Of a stretch of 64,000 nt of DNA, positions 48,691-58,594 are shown piece by piece. This stretch comes from Acidobacteriota bacterium (GTDB lineage Bacteria; Acidobacteriota; Terriglobia; Acidiferrales; UBA7541), in contig JABDEK010000001.1 in NCBI GenBank assembly GCA_013287135.1, positions 16,736 to 80,735 on the forward strand, given 5' to 3'. Positions within the stretch are counted from its first letter, which is position 1, and each line of letters opens with the position of its first letter. The notes below the pieces were generated by a model that made no database searches, was not told the DNA's origin, and was given only the letters and a program-made list of their open reading frames with translations. The position numbers and the translations under genes are program-made.

Positions 48691-49856
48691 GCGGCGTTAA
48701 CAGAAATTCCTCAGCAAAAAAGACCATTCCGACATGCGCGGTGCTGCTTGCAGGCGGGCGCGGAACGCGTTTCTGGCCGCGTAGTCGCATGCACACGCCG
48801 AAACAACTGTTGAATATCATCGGGAATAAGACCATGTTGCGCGAAACTGTTGCGCGGCTTGCGCCTATCGTTCCGTTAAGGAATTTCTGGGTAGTGACGA
48901 ACGCGGAACAATCGGCCGCGGTGCGAAGCGAACTTCGCGGCGTTCCGGCAAAGCAAATACTGGCGGAACCTGTTGCTCGTAATACCGCGGCGGCGATCGG
49001 TTTGGCTGCCATTCATTTGCAGCGCAAATATGGCGACGCGGTCATGGCTGTGCTCCCCGCCGACAGCTATATTGCGGACGCTGCGCTGTATCGAAAACTA
49101 GTACGTGCAGCCGTGGAGTTGGCGCGGACCCCTGGGAATATGGTGGTGCTTGGACTGACCGCTACGCGCCCCGAAACCGGTTATGGATATATCGAGCGGA
49201 GCGGCGTGTTTGCGCGGCCACGGGGAGTGGCGGCTTATCAAGTCCGGCGGTTCAGCGAGAAACCATCCCTGCCTGTCGCGCGCAAGTACGTCGCGTCTGG
49301 AAAACATCTTTGGAATGCGGGGATGTTTGTATGGCGCGCCTCAACTTTTCTGCATGCCTTAGAGCGTTTTCTTCCAGCCACCCATGCGGCGTTGATTGAA
49401 CTCGCGAAAACCATTGGGACGCCCCGCTATGCTCCGGCGCTGCGGAAAATTTATCCACGGCTCGAAAATATTTCCGTGGACTATGCGGTGATGGAACCGG
49501 CGACGCAGTCGGATTCCGCGCTAGCCCGGGAGATCAAGGGCGCAGGTAAACCAAACGTTCACGTTTCCGTAATTCCTGCGAAGGTGGGCTGGAGTGATAT
49601 TGGATCGTGGGCCGCGGTGCACGAACTGCGGGCGTTGAGGCCCGGCGCAAATGTTTCGGCCGGCCCGATGTTTGCGGCAGACGCGAGCGGAAATTATTTC
49701 TGGAGTCCGAAGAAGTTCGTAGCCGCAATCGGCGTGCATGATTTGGTGCTGGTGGAGACCGATGACGCGATTCTTCTTTGCCCGCGCGAAAGATCGCAGG
49801 AGGTGGGGAAAATCGTGAAATGGCTGGAGGAGCAGAAACACACGCACTTGTTGTGA
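48687..49856 (+). CDS. manC: Mannose-1-phosphate guanylyltransferase
   Basis: Makes GDP-mannose from mannose-1-phosphate and GTP. The 389-aa product has the nucleotidyltransferase motif VLLAGGRGTRFWPRSRMHTPKQLL, AVLPADSYIAD, RPETGYGYIER, RFSEKPSLPVARKY, HLWNAGMFVWR and KVGWSDIGSWAAV. It lacks the C-terminal isomerase domain of bifunctional ManC, which fits with a separate manA just upstream. Start GTG at 48687 overlaps the manA stop (GTGA), the same coupling used at the previous junction. Confidence 0.95.
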   Translation: MSGVNRNSSAKKTIPTCAVLLAGGRGTRFWPRSRMHTPKQLLNIIGNKTMLRETVARLAPIVPLRNFWVVTNAEQSAAVRSELRGVPAKQILAEPVARNTAAAIGLAAIHLQRKYGDAVMAVLPADSYIADAALYRKLVRAAVELARTPGNMVVLGLTATRPETGYGYIERSGVFARPRGVAAYQVRRFSEKPSLPVARKYVASGKHLWNAGMFVWRASTFLHALERFLPATHAALIELAKTIGTPRYAPALRKIYPRLENISVDYAVMEPATQSDSALAREIKGAGKPNVHVSVIPAKVGWSDIGSWAAVHELRALRPGANVSAGPMFAADASGNYFWSPKKFVAAIGVHDLVLVETDDAILLCPRERSQEVGKIVKWLEEQKHTHLL

Positions 49857-49944
49857 ACTGCCCGACCAAGAGTGTCCTCCCATTTTGGCTGGTATTTCCG
49901 GCCCGCCGCAATAACAGTTCCTTCCCCGTGGAAAATGCATCGCT

Positions 49945-49950
49945 TATACT
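49945..49950 (+). promoter_or_regulatory. -10 element before the phosphohexomutase gene
   Basis: TATACT ends 7 bp before the GTG start at 49958, again suggesting a leaderless or very short-leader transcript. A clear -35 is not seen. Confidence 0.4.
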
Positions 49951-49957
49951 CTGAGCC

Positions 49958-51370
49958 GTGACACAGATTAAATTTGGTACCGACGGATGGCGCGGCGTTA
50001 TCGCCGACGATTTCACTTACGAGAATGTTCGTACGGTGACGCGCGCGATTGCGCGTTATGTGGTTCGCGCCGAGAAACCAGGAGCGGAAGTATTGGTGGG
50101 GTTTGATACGCGCTTCGAGTCGGAGAAATTCGCGCGAGTTGCGGCTGAAACTCTCTCGGCTGCCGGCATTCGCGTATCGCTTGCCACGGAGGCTTGTCCG
50201 ACGCCGGCGCTTTCACTTTTGGTGCGCATGCGCGAGGCCGCTGGCGGAATCCAAATCACCGCGAGCCATAATCCCTTCCGCTGGAATGGAATGAAATTCA
50301 AGGCTAGCTATGGGAGTTCTGCTTCTCCCGCGATTGTTGCGCAGATGGAAGCGGAATTGGTAACCGTAATGCGCGGTGGTGTCCCTCCGCTTCCGGCCAG
50401 AAAAGATTTAATCGGTTCGCTGGATGTGCGTACTCCGTACTTGGAAACTCTGGCAGGTCTGGTGGACTGGGAGCGTTTACGAGCGGCGAAATTTCGGTTT
50501 CTGATCGATCCGATGTATGGGGCTGGGCGCGGCCTCTTGCGCGATCTGTTTCGCCGCAATGGAATTGAATGCGACGAAATTCGCGGCACGCGCGATCCTC
50601 TTTTTGGCGGCGTGAATCCCGAACCTATCGAACCTCACGTGGAAGCTCTGCGCCAAGCTTTGAGGGGTGGAAAATACGATGCAGGATTCGCGTTTGACGG
50701 AGACGCCGATCGCATCGGGGCCATGGACCCCAACGGGACTTTCATTACGCCGCACCAAATTTTTTCGATTTTGCTCTGGCATTTGGCGGGGACGCGGAAA
50801 GTGAGCGGAGATGTAGCGAAAACGTTTTCCACCACCAAAATGATCGACAAGATCGCTGCTAGATTCGGACGCAAAGTTTGGGAAACGCCGATTGGGTTCA
50901 AATACATTTGCGATCGCATGCTCGAAGGCGACATTCTGCTGGGCGGTGAGGAAAGCGGCGGAATCGGGACAAAGCTGTATCTTCCAGAGCGGGATGCGAC
51001 GGTGAACGCGCTGTTGTTGGCGGAAGTAATGGCCTGGCACGGTAAGAGACTTGGCGAACTAGTGGCGCTGCTTCATCACGAATTTGGCGAGCATCATTAC
51101 GGACGCGTGGATATTGAGGTTACCGATGGGCAGAAGAAGAAGGCGCTCAGCTACTTCGCCAATGGGAAATTGACGAAAGTTCTCGATTGGCCGGTCACGA
51201 ATCGCGAAAATCTGGACGGCCTGAAAATATATCTCGGCGATATTGGCTGGGTGATGTTGCGGGCGTCCGGCACCGAAAACATGCTGCGGATCTATTCAGA
51301 AACAACACGAGCGGATACCACGCGTCGCGTTCTCAACCGCGTTACCGAGCTAGTCAGAAATCCCCATTGA
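49958..51370 (+). CDS. Phosphoglucomutase/phosphomannomutase family protein
   Basis: A 470-aa alpha-D-phosphohexomutase. Key motifs: FGTDGWRG at the start, the active phosphoserine loop TASHNPFRWNG, metal-binding DGDADR, sugar-binding GGEESGG, and the phosphate-binding RASGTEN. Mannose-1-phosphate production is favoured by the manA-manC neighbours, but glucose specificity cannot be excluded. Start GTG at 49958. Confidence 0.93.
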   Translation: MTQIKFGTDGWRGVIADDFTYENVRTVTRAIARYVVRAEKPGAEVLVGFDTRFESEKFARVAAETLSAAGIRVSLATEACPTPALSLLVRMREAAGGIQITASHNPFRWNGMKFKASYGSSASPAIVAQMEAELVTVMRGGVPPLPARKDLIGSLDVRTPYLETLAGLVDWERLRAAKFRFLIDPMYGAGRGLLRDLFRRNGIECDEIRGTRDPLFGGVNPEPIEPHVEALRQALRGGKYDAGFAFDGDADRIGAMDPNGTFITPHQIFSILLWHLAGTRKVSGDVAKTFSTTKMIDKIAARFGRKVWETPIGFKYICDRMLEGDILLGGEESGGIGTKLYLPERDATVNALLLAEVMAWHGKRLGELVALLHHEFGEHHYGRVDIEVTDGQKKKALSYFANGKLTKVLDWPVTNRENLDGLKIYLGDIGWVMLRASGTENMLRIYSETTRADTTRRVLNRVTELVRNPH

Positions 51371-51412
51371 GATCTAGTTTTGAAGGCTACAATTTTTAAA
51401 AAGGAGGGGAAC

Positions 51413-51772
51413 GTGGAAGTTGTGAACCTGAACGATAAGTTGGCGAAAGTGAAGGAGTACTGGAGCCCGAAAATTGTCGGCGAGTTGAACGATACTTACG
51501 TGAAGATCGTGAAATTCACGGGAGAATTTGTATGGCATCATCACGACGATGAAGACGAACTTTTTCTGGTAGTGAAAGGGCGGCTGCGTATGAAATTTCG
51601 CGATCGCGAAGTCGCAGTTTCGCCCGGCGAATTCATCGTGGTGCCGAAGGGCGTGGAGCACATGCCGGTCGCGGACGAGGAAGTTCAGGTGGTTCTGATC
51701 GAGCCTAAGACCACGCTCAATACGGGCAATGTACGTAACGAACGGACACGCGTAGAACTCGAGCATTTGTAA
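51413..51772 (+). CDS. Cupin-domain protein
   Basis: A 119-aa single-domain cupin: FVWHHHDDEDELFLVVKGRLRMKF (metal motif 1 with three His and Glu) and FIVVPKGVEHMPVADEE (motif 2). It could bind a metal; substrate unknown. The start is GTG at 51413 with AAGGAGG 5 bp upstream; the frame reaches back to a TTG at 51380, before that site. Confidence 0.88.
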   Translation: MEVVNLNDKLAKVKEYWSPKIVGELNDTYVKIVKFTGEFVWHHHDDEDELFLVVKGRLRMKFRDREVAVSPGEFIVVPKGVEHMPVADEEVQVVLIEPKTTLNTGNVRNERTRVELEHL

Positions 51773-51816
51773 AGTGGAAAAGCTGTGTGCCCCAGTTTGG
51801 GCAAAAGGCAGAACAA

Positions 51817-52698
51817 ATGAAGCGGCGACTTTATACAGTTGATGTTTTTACCACCAAGCGTTTTGCCGGAAATCCGCTCGCAGTGGTTACCGACGGCGAT
51901 GGGCTTTCCACCGCGAAGATGCAGGCTATCGCGCGCGAGATGAATCTTTCAGAAACCGTCTTCATACAGAAACCGACGAACAACCGCGCGCTTGCACGCT
52001 TAAGAATTTTTACTACTACCAAAGAGCTGCCATTGGCCGGGCATCCCGTGATTGGGACCTGGTTCCTGCTCGCGGAGCTCGGCGTGGTGCCGGCATCGGA
52101 AGGAAGCGTCCATATACTGCAACAGACCGGCGCGGGAATTCTGCCTGTCGAATTTACATTCCATGACGGACGGCCGGTTTTGGTGACCATGACCCAAAAG
52201 CCTGCGGTTTTTAAGCGCGCCGCTTTTTCTCGCGCGGCGCTTGCCGGAACGCTTGGATTGAAGCCGAGTGATCTGGCTGCTTCCTTGCCGATCGAATTCG
52301 TGTCTACGGGAATTTCAAACTTAATCGTGCCGTTGAGCCGGCGAAGCGTGCTGCCTAAAATTCATATGAACATGCGGGCGCTCGCTCAACTGATTTCGCC
52401 GAGCGGGACCATGGCCTATTGTTTCGCTCTGGGTGGACGCGGGAAAGTATTTGCCCGCGGGATGCTTCCCTGGGGAATGCTGGAAGACCCGGCAACCGGT
52501 TCGGCAGGAGGATCGCTGGGGGCTTATCTGGTTCAGCATGGACAATTGCGGCCGTCCGAAGAGCTGACCATCCTGCAAGGAGTCGAGATGGGGCGTCCTA
52601 GTGAGATACGCGTGGTCGTGGCGTCCGAGCGCGGGAAGCTCACTCCCCAGGTGAGCGGATCTGCGGTGCGCGTCTTCGAGGGCGAGATTGAAGCCTGA
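51817..52698 (+). CDS. PhzF family isomerase/epimerase-like protein
   Basis: A 293-aa protein with the two-fold DAP-epimerase-like PhzF architecture: YTVDVFTTKRFAGNPLAVV, NLSETVFI, LRIFTTTKELPLAGHPVIGTWFLL with the catalytic Glu region, and GMLEDPATGSAGGSLGAYLV. PhzF acts in phenazine synthesis in pseudomonads, but most members have unknown substrates; no phenazine genes are near. Start ATG at 51817; a GTG lies 30 bp upstream. Confidence 0.92.
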   Translation: MKRRLYTVDVFTTKRFAGNPLAVVTDGDGLSTAKMQAIAREMNLSETVFIQKPTNNRALARLRIFTTTKELPLAGHPVIGTWFLLAELGVVPASEGSVHILQQTGAGILPVEFTFHDGRPVLVTMTQKPAVFKRAAFSRAALAGTLGLKPSDLAASLPIEFVSTGISNLIVPLSRRSVLPKIHMNMRALAQLISPSGTMAYCFALGGRGKVFARGMLPWGMLEDPATGSAGGSLGAYLVQHGQLRPSEELTILQGVEMGRPSEIRVVVASERGKLTPQVSGSAVRVFEGEIEA

Positions 52699-52779
52699 TA
52701 ATCTCCAGACAGTTTGAGTGTAGGACCGTGCAAGTTGTTTGCTGACGAAGTAGCCGGCGATGCCTCCAGGAATATCCGC

Positions 52780-53184
52780 TTAAACTTCGAGAGATTTGTA
52801 AGCCGCGTCTAAGACTCCATTCAAAAATGAAGCAGAGTCCGCTGAAGAAAATTTCTTCGCGAGTTCGAGAGCTTCGTCGATAACGACTTTGGGCGGCGCG
52901 GTGCCGAAGCGCAGCTCGTAAATCGCCAAACGCAGAATGCTGCGATCGACTGCTGCCAAACGTTCGAGCTTCCAGTTTTCAGAAAGCTTTTGAACTAGCT
53001 TGTCGCTAGGCTCCGCTTCGGCCATGGCGCCTTCGAAAAGTTGATTCGCAAATTTTCTGGTGGAATCGGCGGCTCGCGCGGATTTCCAAAAATGTTGTTC
53101 CACCCGCGAGGCTTTTTGGCGGGTGACGTCCCACTCAAAGAGCATCTGAAGCGCGAACTCACGGGATTTGCGGCGAAGTGTCAT
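52780..53184 (-). CDS. nusB: Transcription antitermination protein NusB
   Basis: A 134-aa helical RNA-binding protein that with NusE/S10 binds boxA in rRNA leader antitermination. Signature RRKSREFALQMLFEWDV, DRSILRLAIYELRFGTAPPKVVIDEALELAKKFSSADSASFLNGVLD. Its ATG overlaps the ribH stop by 4 bp (ATGA), the common ribH-nusB pair. Confidence 0.96.
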   Translation of the reverse strand: MTLRRKSREFALQMLFEWDVTRQKASRVEQHFWKSARAADSTRKFANQLFEGAMAEAEPSDKLVQKLSENWKLERLAAVDRSILRLAIYELRFGTAPPKVVIDEALELAKKFSSADSASFLNGVLDAAYKSLEV

Positions 53185-53711
53185 TTACGGAAAGGCCGGC
53201 GGGGACCATTCGAGTTGGGCGCGGAGTTTCTTGAAAGCTTGCGCGACAAGTGAGCCATCTCGATGGCGGCGAGCCCGGATTCGTAACCTTTATTTCCACT
53301 TTTCAGGCCGGCGCGATGGATGGCTTGCTCGAGGGTGTCGCAGGTGAGCACGCAAAGAATCATGGGAACGCCGGAATCGAGTTGTGCGAGCTGGATGCCG
53401 CGGGCGGTTTCAGACACCACCACGTCATAATGTGAAGTCTCGCCTCGCAGGATGCAGCCTACGCAGATAATCGAATCGAAACGCTTTGACCCAGCCAGCT
53501 TTTTTGCCGCGATTGGAATTTCGAAAGAGCCAGGAACGCGGACGATCTCGATTTGTTTTTCGGCGGCGCCGGCGCTTTGCAACGCTTCGAGGGCGCCGGT
53601 GAGCAAACGGTCAGTAATAAAACTATTGAACTGACTGACCACGATTCCAAAGTGAAGTCCGGTGGCCTTCAGCTCGCCGCGTATAGTGGATGGCTTGAAT
53701 TCTCCGGCCAT
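53181..53711 (-). CDS. ribH: 6,7-dimethyl-8-ribityllumazine synthase
   Basis: Penultimate step of riboflavin synthesis. The 176-aa product has GIVVSQFNSFITDRLLTGAL, VRVPGSFEIP, CVGCILRGETSHYDVV and GVPMILCVLTCDTLEQAIHRAG. The C-terminus is about 20 residues longer than usual and basic. It starts right after the stop of the enoyl-CoA hydratase. Confidence 0.97.
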   Translation of the reverse strand: MAGEFKPSTIRGELKATGLHFGIVVSQFNSFITDRLLTGALEALQSAGAAEKQIEIVRVPGSFEIPIAAKKLAGSKRFDSIICVGCILRGETSHYDVVVSETARGIQLAQLDSGVPMILCVLTCDTLEQAIHRAGLKSGNKGYESGLAAIEMAHLSRKLSRNSAPNSNGPRRPFRK

Positions 53712-54494
53712 CTAGCGCCCCTGAAATTTCGCCGGCCGTTTTTCGATGAAGGCGCGGGTGCCTTCGCGCATATCTTCGGTGGCGCAACACAAGCCAAAAA
53801 GAGTTGTTTCCAGAAATAGACCTTCTTCCTGCGGCATTTCCATACCGTGCTCGATCGCTTCCATCGCATATTTCACCGCCAGAGGCGCGTTGGCGATAAT
53901 TTTATTAGCAATAGTTTCTGCAGCGGAGAGCAACTCAGCAGAATCGACAACTCGATTCAGCAGACCGATACGCAAAGCTTCGTCGGCGGTGATCATGTCT
54001 CCGGTGAGAATCAATTCGTGGGCTACGCCTTTGCCACAAAGACGCGGCAGGCGCTGCGAACCTCCATAACCGGGAAGAATGCCGAGCTTAACTTCAGGCT
54101 GTCCAAGCTTCGCGTTGCGGCTGGCGATACGCATAGTTCAAGCGAGTGCGAGTTCGCATCCGCCGCCAAGGGCAAAACCGTTGATCGCGGCAATGGAAGG
54201 CTTACCCATGGTCTCCAAGCGATGGATAATCTCCTGGCCGAACAAGGAGAAATCTTTTCCATCGATTGGCGTGCGCTGCGCGAGTTCGTTAATGTCAGCT
54301 CCAGCGATGAAGGCTTTTTCGCCAGAGCCGGTGAGAATCAGGACGCGGACGGAATCGTCGTGGCGCGCTGCGTTCAAGCAATGGCCCAACTCTTCAATGG
54401 TCTTGCGATTCAGCGCGTTCAACACATTCGGTCGATTAAATGTGATTCGCGCGATTTGATCCTTTAGGTCATAAAGCAAATTTTCGTAAGCCAT
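53712..54494 (-). pseudogene. Enoyl-CoA hydratase/isomerase family gene with an in-frame TGA at a conserved Cys codon
   Basis: Crotonase-fold protein of fatty-acid or CoA-ester metabolism. From the ATG at 54492-54494 (GGGGA upstream) the frame reads NLLYDLKDQIARITFNRPNV, the CoA-binding loop IAGADINELA and NGFALGGGCELALA, then TGA (54138-54140), then directly TMRIASRNAKLGQPEVKLGI, GYGGSQRLPRL. Family members read ELALAC-T/D-LRIAS, so the TGA takes the place of a Cys codon (TGC/TGT), one base away. The rest of the 260-codon frame is intact. The simplest view is a nonsense mutation or a sequence error; a working selenocysteine is less likely. Confidence 0.88.
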
Positions 54495-54577
54495 AAGTTC
54501 CCCGTCAAAAATGATGGATTGCGGCCCCGCCATAGTAACCGAATTGGTGCGGATTGTGCAGGACTGCAGGTGTCGTT

Positions 54578-55765
54578 TCAGGCGACCGATTCGACAATGA
54601 CGGCGATTCCCTGGCCACCACCGATGCACGCGCTGGCTACCCCGTAACGCGCCCCGCGTCGTCGTAACTCGAGAAGCAATGTCAACACGAGCCGCGTTCC
54701 ACTGGCAGCCAATGGATGACCGAGCGCGATTGCGCCGCCATTGACGTTCGTTCTATCGCGCGGAAAACCGAGGACTTTTTCCACGGCGAGATATTGCGCG
54801 GCGAAAGCCTCATTCACTTCGATTAAATCCATTTGGTCGAGCTTAAGCCCGGCGAGTGCAAGGGCTTTTTGAACCGCGGGAACGGGGCCGATGCCCATAA
54901 TCTGCGGAGGAACTCCCGCAGTTGCCCACCCAACAATGCGGCCGAGCGGTTTCCATCCGCGCTCTTTCGCAATTTTGGAGTGGGTGACGACAACGGCCGC
55001 CGCGCCGTCAACAATTCCGCTGGCGTTTCCTGCGGTTACGATGCCATCTTTGCGAAAGGCGGGCGGAAGTGCTTGCAGAATTTCCATGGTGGTTTCAGGC
55101 CGACGGTGGTCATCTTCACAGACGACTACGGTTTTCTTGCCCTTCTTGACTTCAACGGGAACGATTTCGTCTTTCCTGCGGCCATCGCGGACCGCTGCTT
55201 CGGCCGCTTGCTGGCTGCGCAAGGCGTACTCGTCGCAAGCGATACGCGTGATCCCATGTTCGGCGGCGAGATTTTCCGCGGTCTCCGACATACTAAAGCC
55301 ACAGTAGGTGTCGTAAAGGCCTGACAGCAGCGAATCTTCGAGCTTACCTTCGCCCAAACGGAACCCGGCGCGCGCACCGCGGATCACGTGCGGGCACTGC
55401 GACATATTTTCCATGCCGCCGGCCAGAACCAGTTTCGCCTCACCAAGCAAAATTCTTTGCGCCGCCTGCGTGATGGATTCCATTCCCGAGCCGCACAAAC
55501 GATTTACTGTAACGGCGGGCGTCTCGATCGGCAGGCCGGCTTTCAATCCAACGTGGCGCGCACCGTACAGAGCGTCTGCGCTGGTCTGCATCACGTTGCC
55601 GAAAATAACATGATCAAATTCGGATGGATCAGCGCCTGCGCGACGGACTGCTTCCTTGCCGGCGGCGGCGCCTAGTTCAATTGCGCTGGTGTTGTCGAAC
55701 GAACCCATATAACGCGCCATGGGCGTGCGCGCTCCCTGCAGAATTACCGCGTCGCTTATAAACAT
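54578..55765 (-). CDS. Acetyl-CoA acetyltransferase (thiolase II family)
   Basis: Condenses or cleaves acyl-CoA. The 395-aa product has the active-site Cys in [12 protein letters not shown], and the C-terminal motifs [31 protein letters not shown] (catalytic His) and [11 protein letters not shown] (second Cys). All three catalytic positions are present. Upstream of the hydratase gene with an 83-bp gap, indicating acyl-CoA or acetoacetyl-CoA metabolism. Confidence 0.96.
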   Translation of the reverse strand: MFISDAVILQGARTPMARYMGSFDNTSAIELGAAAGKEAVRRAGADPSEFDHVIFGNVMQTSADALYGARHVGLKAGLPIETPAVTVNRLCGSGMESITQAAQRILLGEAKLVLAGGMENMSQCPHVIRGARAGFRLGEGKLEDSLLSGLYDTYCGFSMSETAENLAAEHGITRIACDEYALRSQQAAEAAVRDGRRKDEIVPVEVKKGKKTVVVCEDDHRRPETTMEILQALPPAFRKDGIVTAGNASGIVDGAAAVVVTHSKIAKERGWKPLGRIVGWATAGVPPQIMGIGPVPAVQKALALAGLKLDQMDLIEVNEAFAAQYLAVEKVLGFPRDRTNVNGGAIALGHPLAASGTRLVLTLLLELRRRGARYGVASACIGGGQGIAVIVESVA

Positions 55766-55817
55766 GTGTCCTCGATATTTATGATTTTATATTGTAACAA
55801 TTTGCAGGTGTATCGCT

Positions 55818-58388
55818 TTAGGGAGTCGCAAGGGATACAAGAGTATTGCCGCCGAGCTGCCGAGCCTGGTCCAAACCAGCTTCGGCGCGATTGATCCATT
55901 CTGTAACGCGATCCTCGGACTCGTCTCCGGGCCGCGATGAAGATTCGGCGACGATAGCGCTGATAGTCAAATCGGCAGCGCCCCAAGATGGCCGCGCGGT
56001 GGAAGCGACCTGACGAAGTTTTTCGGCGAGAGTCTGCGCGCTTTCCAGCAAAGTATCCGGCAAAATAAATACGAGCGACCAAGTAGAATATTTTACCGCA
56101 ATATCGGTCTGGCGAACCGCAGAAGACAGAGTGCGCGCTAATTGCTCGATGTAATGTTCGACAGCGGCGTCACCATGTTGGCGCACCAACTCCCCGCCAC
56201 GGTCTATGTGAATAATGATCAGCGAAAGAGGACTTTTCTGCGCGCGAGCGCGATTCGATTCAGCCAGCAAGCAATCGATGTAAGCGCCGCGGTTCAGCAA
56301 TCCGGTTTTTTCGTCAGCGACGGCCAGCGAGCGCACCAGTGACCTTAGCCGTGTGTGATTTACAGAAAGAACTAGTTGATCGCCGACCGCTTGCAGAAAA
56401 AAACTTTCGTTTGGCTTCCATTTTCGAACAAATGCCTCCCCTACCAGTAAAGCTCCCGAAGGCGCTTGGGTTTCTTTATCCGTAAGCAAGACACCGAGCG
56501 CGGACTCTAGTCCGATCTTGCGCAGCGCAGGTGTTGTAGAAGCTTGGAGTTCAACCCCGCCGAGGGAATCTGGTGATACTCGGGACAACAATCCAACGAT
56601 GGTGGAGATGCCGGAGGCGCCAAGGTAGGGAAGACCTGCAGCAGAATATTCGGCGGTGCTTTGCGGACCTTCCCCAGGCGTGCCGACAGCCACCAGACAA
56701 CGCGAGGCACGCAAATGTTTGCCAATTTCGGCAGAGGTTGTGGACAAAACTTCCTGCGGCGTGGGTTGGCGATACATCAGACGATTGATTTCCGCGATGG
56801 CGGCAAGGTCGCGATGGGTTTCTGCGGCCGTAGGTGCAGCTACGAAAGGAGCGCCCAACAATTCTGCGGCCGGCGCGGCGATCGGGGCAGATTTAGGAGC
56901 GGCCTTTACCGGCGCACCTTTGGGCCACCAATTGGCGCGCTCGTACAAGGTGCGCAAACGTTCGTTTTTTTCTTCTTCCCCTGGAAAAAGCTCCGCGATG
57001 CGTTCGAGGCGTTCCACCGCTTTCATTTGCAGGGAGTATTGCAGGAAGATTTCCACTTGGACTACCAGGTCCTCGAGTGCCTGTTGAGCACGCTCTTCCT
57101 CAGGCGCCCGTCCCACACCTTCCGACGTATCTCTTCCAGCGCCCGTGAAACCATCCGTACGAGTGGAAACCGTGGCGGCCTTCGCCGCGCGCGCAAGAAT
57201 ATTCTGTAAGAATGCGGGATCGGCTCTGCCTTCGAGCTTTGCGATGCGTTCCTGGTTGCGGTAATCGTAGGGATCGATGTCCACTAAACGATCGAGCGCT
57301 TCGCAAGCTTCTTTGACCTGGCCGGCGGCCAAGTACAGATCGAATAGGCGCATGAGTGCGTCAAAATACTTAGCCTCGCGATTCAGTTCTTCGTAGAGGC
57401 GCGCGACAACCTCGGCCAGGGCAATAGAAGCTGGATGAAGCGCAGCGAGCCGGTCCATTTGTTCGGACAGATCAGCTTCCTTGCGGCTGGCACGCATCCA
57501 TTCTTTAGTCTGCATCAGAAGAACAGCCGCTTTCGCATCCTGCCCGGCGCCGATGTAAGCTCCGGCCACTTCGAAGAGTTTTCCGAAGCTATCAGGCTTC
57601 TGTCGGTAATAAGACTCGAAAGTTTCTCTGGCGCGATCCAGTTTTCCCGTGCGCAATAGCGCTTCGCCGTAAAGAGCCAGGAAAGTAGTGTCGTCAGCTG
57701 TGGACGAAAGAGGGCCAAGAAGAACTACGGCGCCTTCTGCGTCTCCTTTGCGCAACCTCGCTTCGGCAAAAAGTAACGCGGCGGTTCGGTCTTCAGGTGA
57801 AAGGTGATGAGCGCGGCCAAAATATTCAAGGGCTGCGTCCAATGCACCCGCCGCTTGGATGAGTTGGCCAGCGCGAAGATAACTCCGGGAGGCCATGTCG
57901 GAATGTTTCAAGCGTTCGGCTTGTTCACCCAGGACGGCGTGGCGCGCCGGATTATCCGGATCGAGCATGGCCATACTTTCATAACAAGCTAGTGCTTCGA
58001 TGCCCTGTCCTTGCTGTTGGAATAGCTCGGCAGCGATTCCAAACTGTTCAATCGCTTCCGAGGGACGGTTCTGTTTTTGAAGCAGCGTGCCGTAGCGCAT
58101 CAGGCGGTCGGCAGGCTGCGGATGCGGGCGAAGAAAACGTACAAAGACTGCCGAAGCTTTGGCGCCATCGCCAGCTTCGATCAGCCGGTCAAACTGGATG
58201 CCATAGTAGTGCGCGGCTACCGACGGCTCGTTCAGCCTGGTATAAATGTCGGCCAGAGCCTGCAGCGATTCCTGGTGTGCGGGAGCTTCTTCTAGAACTG
58301 CCTGATACTCCGCCACAGCCTCGCGGAGCTTATTTTTTTCGAGGTTGCGTCGAGCGCGGTCGAGATGTTTGTTTAGGTCCTGAGCCAT
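55818..58388 (-). CDS. TPR-GAF-degenerate GGDEF protein
   Basis: An 856-aa cytoplasmic protein. Residues about 1-410 are TPR-like repeats (for example LREAVAEYQAVLEEAPAHQESLQALADIYTRLN); about 480-530 is an Ala/Pro-rich linker; about 540-680 a GAF-like domain; and about 690-810 a GGDEF-type domain (DEKTGLLNRGAYIDCLLAE). At the catalytic site the GGDEF is replaced by KYSTW (about 766-770), so it should not make cyclic di-GMP. It may bind GTP or the dinucleotide, or act as a scaffold. Gene alone, 52 bp after the thiolase start. Confidence 0.85.
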   Translation of the reverse strand: MAQDLNKHLDRARRNLEKNKLREAVAEYQAVLEEAPAHQESLQALADIYTRLNEPSVAAHYYGIQFDRLIEAGDGAKASAVFVRFLRPHPQPADRLMRYGTLLQKQNRPSEAIEQFGIAAELFQQQGQGIEALACYESMAMLDPDNPARHAVLGEQAERLKHSDMASRSYLRAGQLIQAAGALDAALEYFGRAHHLSPEDRTAALLFAEARLRKGDAEGAVVLLGPLSSTADDTTFLALYGEALLRTGKLDRARETFESYYRQKPDSFGKLFEVAGAYIGAGQDAKAAVLLMQTKEWMRASRKEADLSEQMDRLAALHPASIALAEVVARLYEELNREAKYFDALMRLFDLYLAAGQVKEACEALDRLVDIDPYDYRNQERIAKLEGRADPAFLQNILARAAKAATVSTRTDGFTGAGRDTSEGVGRAPEEERAQQALEDLVVQVEIFLQYSLQMKAVERLERIAELFPGEEEKNERLRTLYERANWWPKGAPVKAAPKSAPIAAPAAELLGAPFVAAPTAAETHRDLAAIAEINRLMYRQPTPQEVLSTTSAEIGKHLRASRCLVAVGTPGEGPQSTAEYSAAGLPYLGASGISTIVGLLSRVSPDSLGGVELQASTTPALRKIGLESALGVLLTDKETQAPSGALLVGEAFVRKWKPNESFFLQAVGDQLVLSVNHTRLRSLVRSLAVADEKTGLLNRGAYIDCLLAESNRARAQKSPLSLIIIHIDRGGELVRQHGDAAVEHYIEQLARTLSSAVRQTDIAVKYSTWSLVFILPDTLLESAQTLAEKLRQVASTARPSWGAADLTISAIVAESSSRPGDESEDRVTEWINRAEAGLDQARQLGGNTLVSLATP

Positions 58389-58594
58389 GGGAAGTGGCGC
58401 ACGCTTGAAAATTCACGGGCTCGCTGGGGAAGTCCGCATGCTTGCGTCTGCCGCGAAACTTGCTGCGCACGAAAAAACCTGCGCGAACTTAAACTACAAC
58501 TATATAACGGACGGATATCCTGTCCAAAAATCAATGCGAAGAAGTTGCGAAGAATAACAAATAAATACCGATTTATTGGAAGGAAAGGACTGTT

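Noticed and set aside
54100..54140. SECIS-like hairpin after the TGA of the hydratase
   Set aside because: Only a weak 4-bp pairing is visible and no selenocysteine genes are in the window; not enough to call a selenoprotein.
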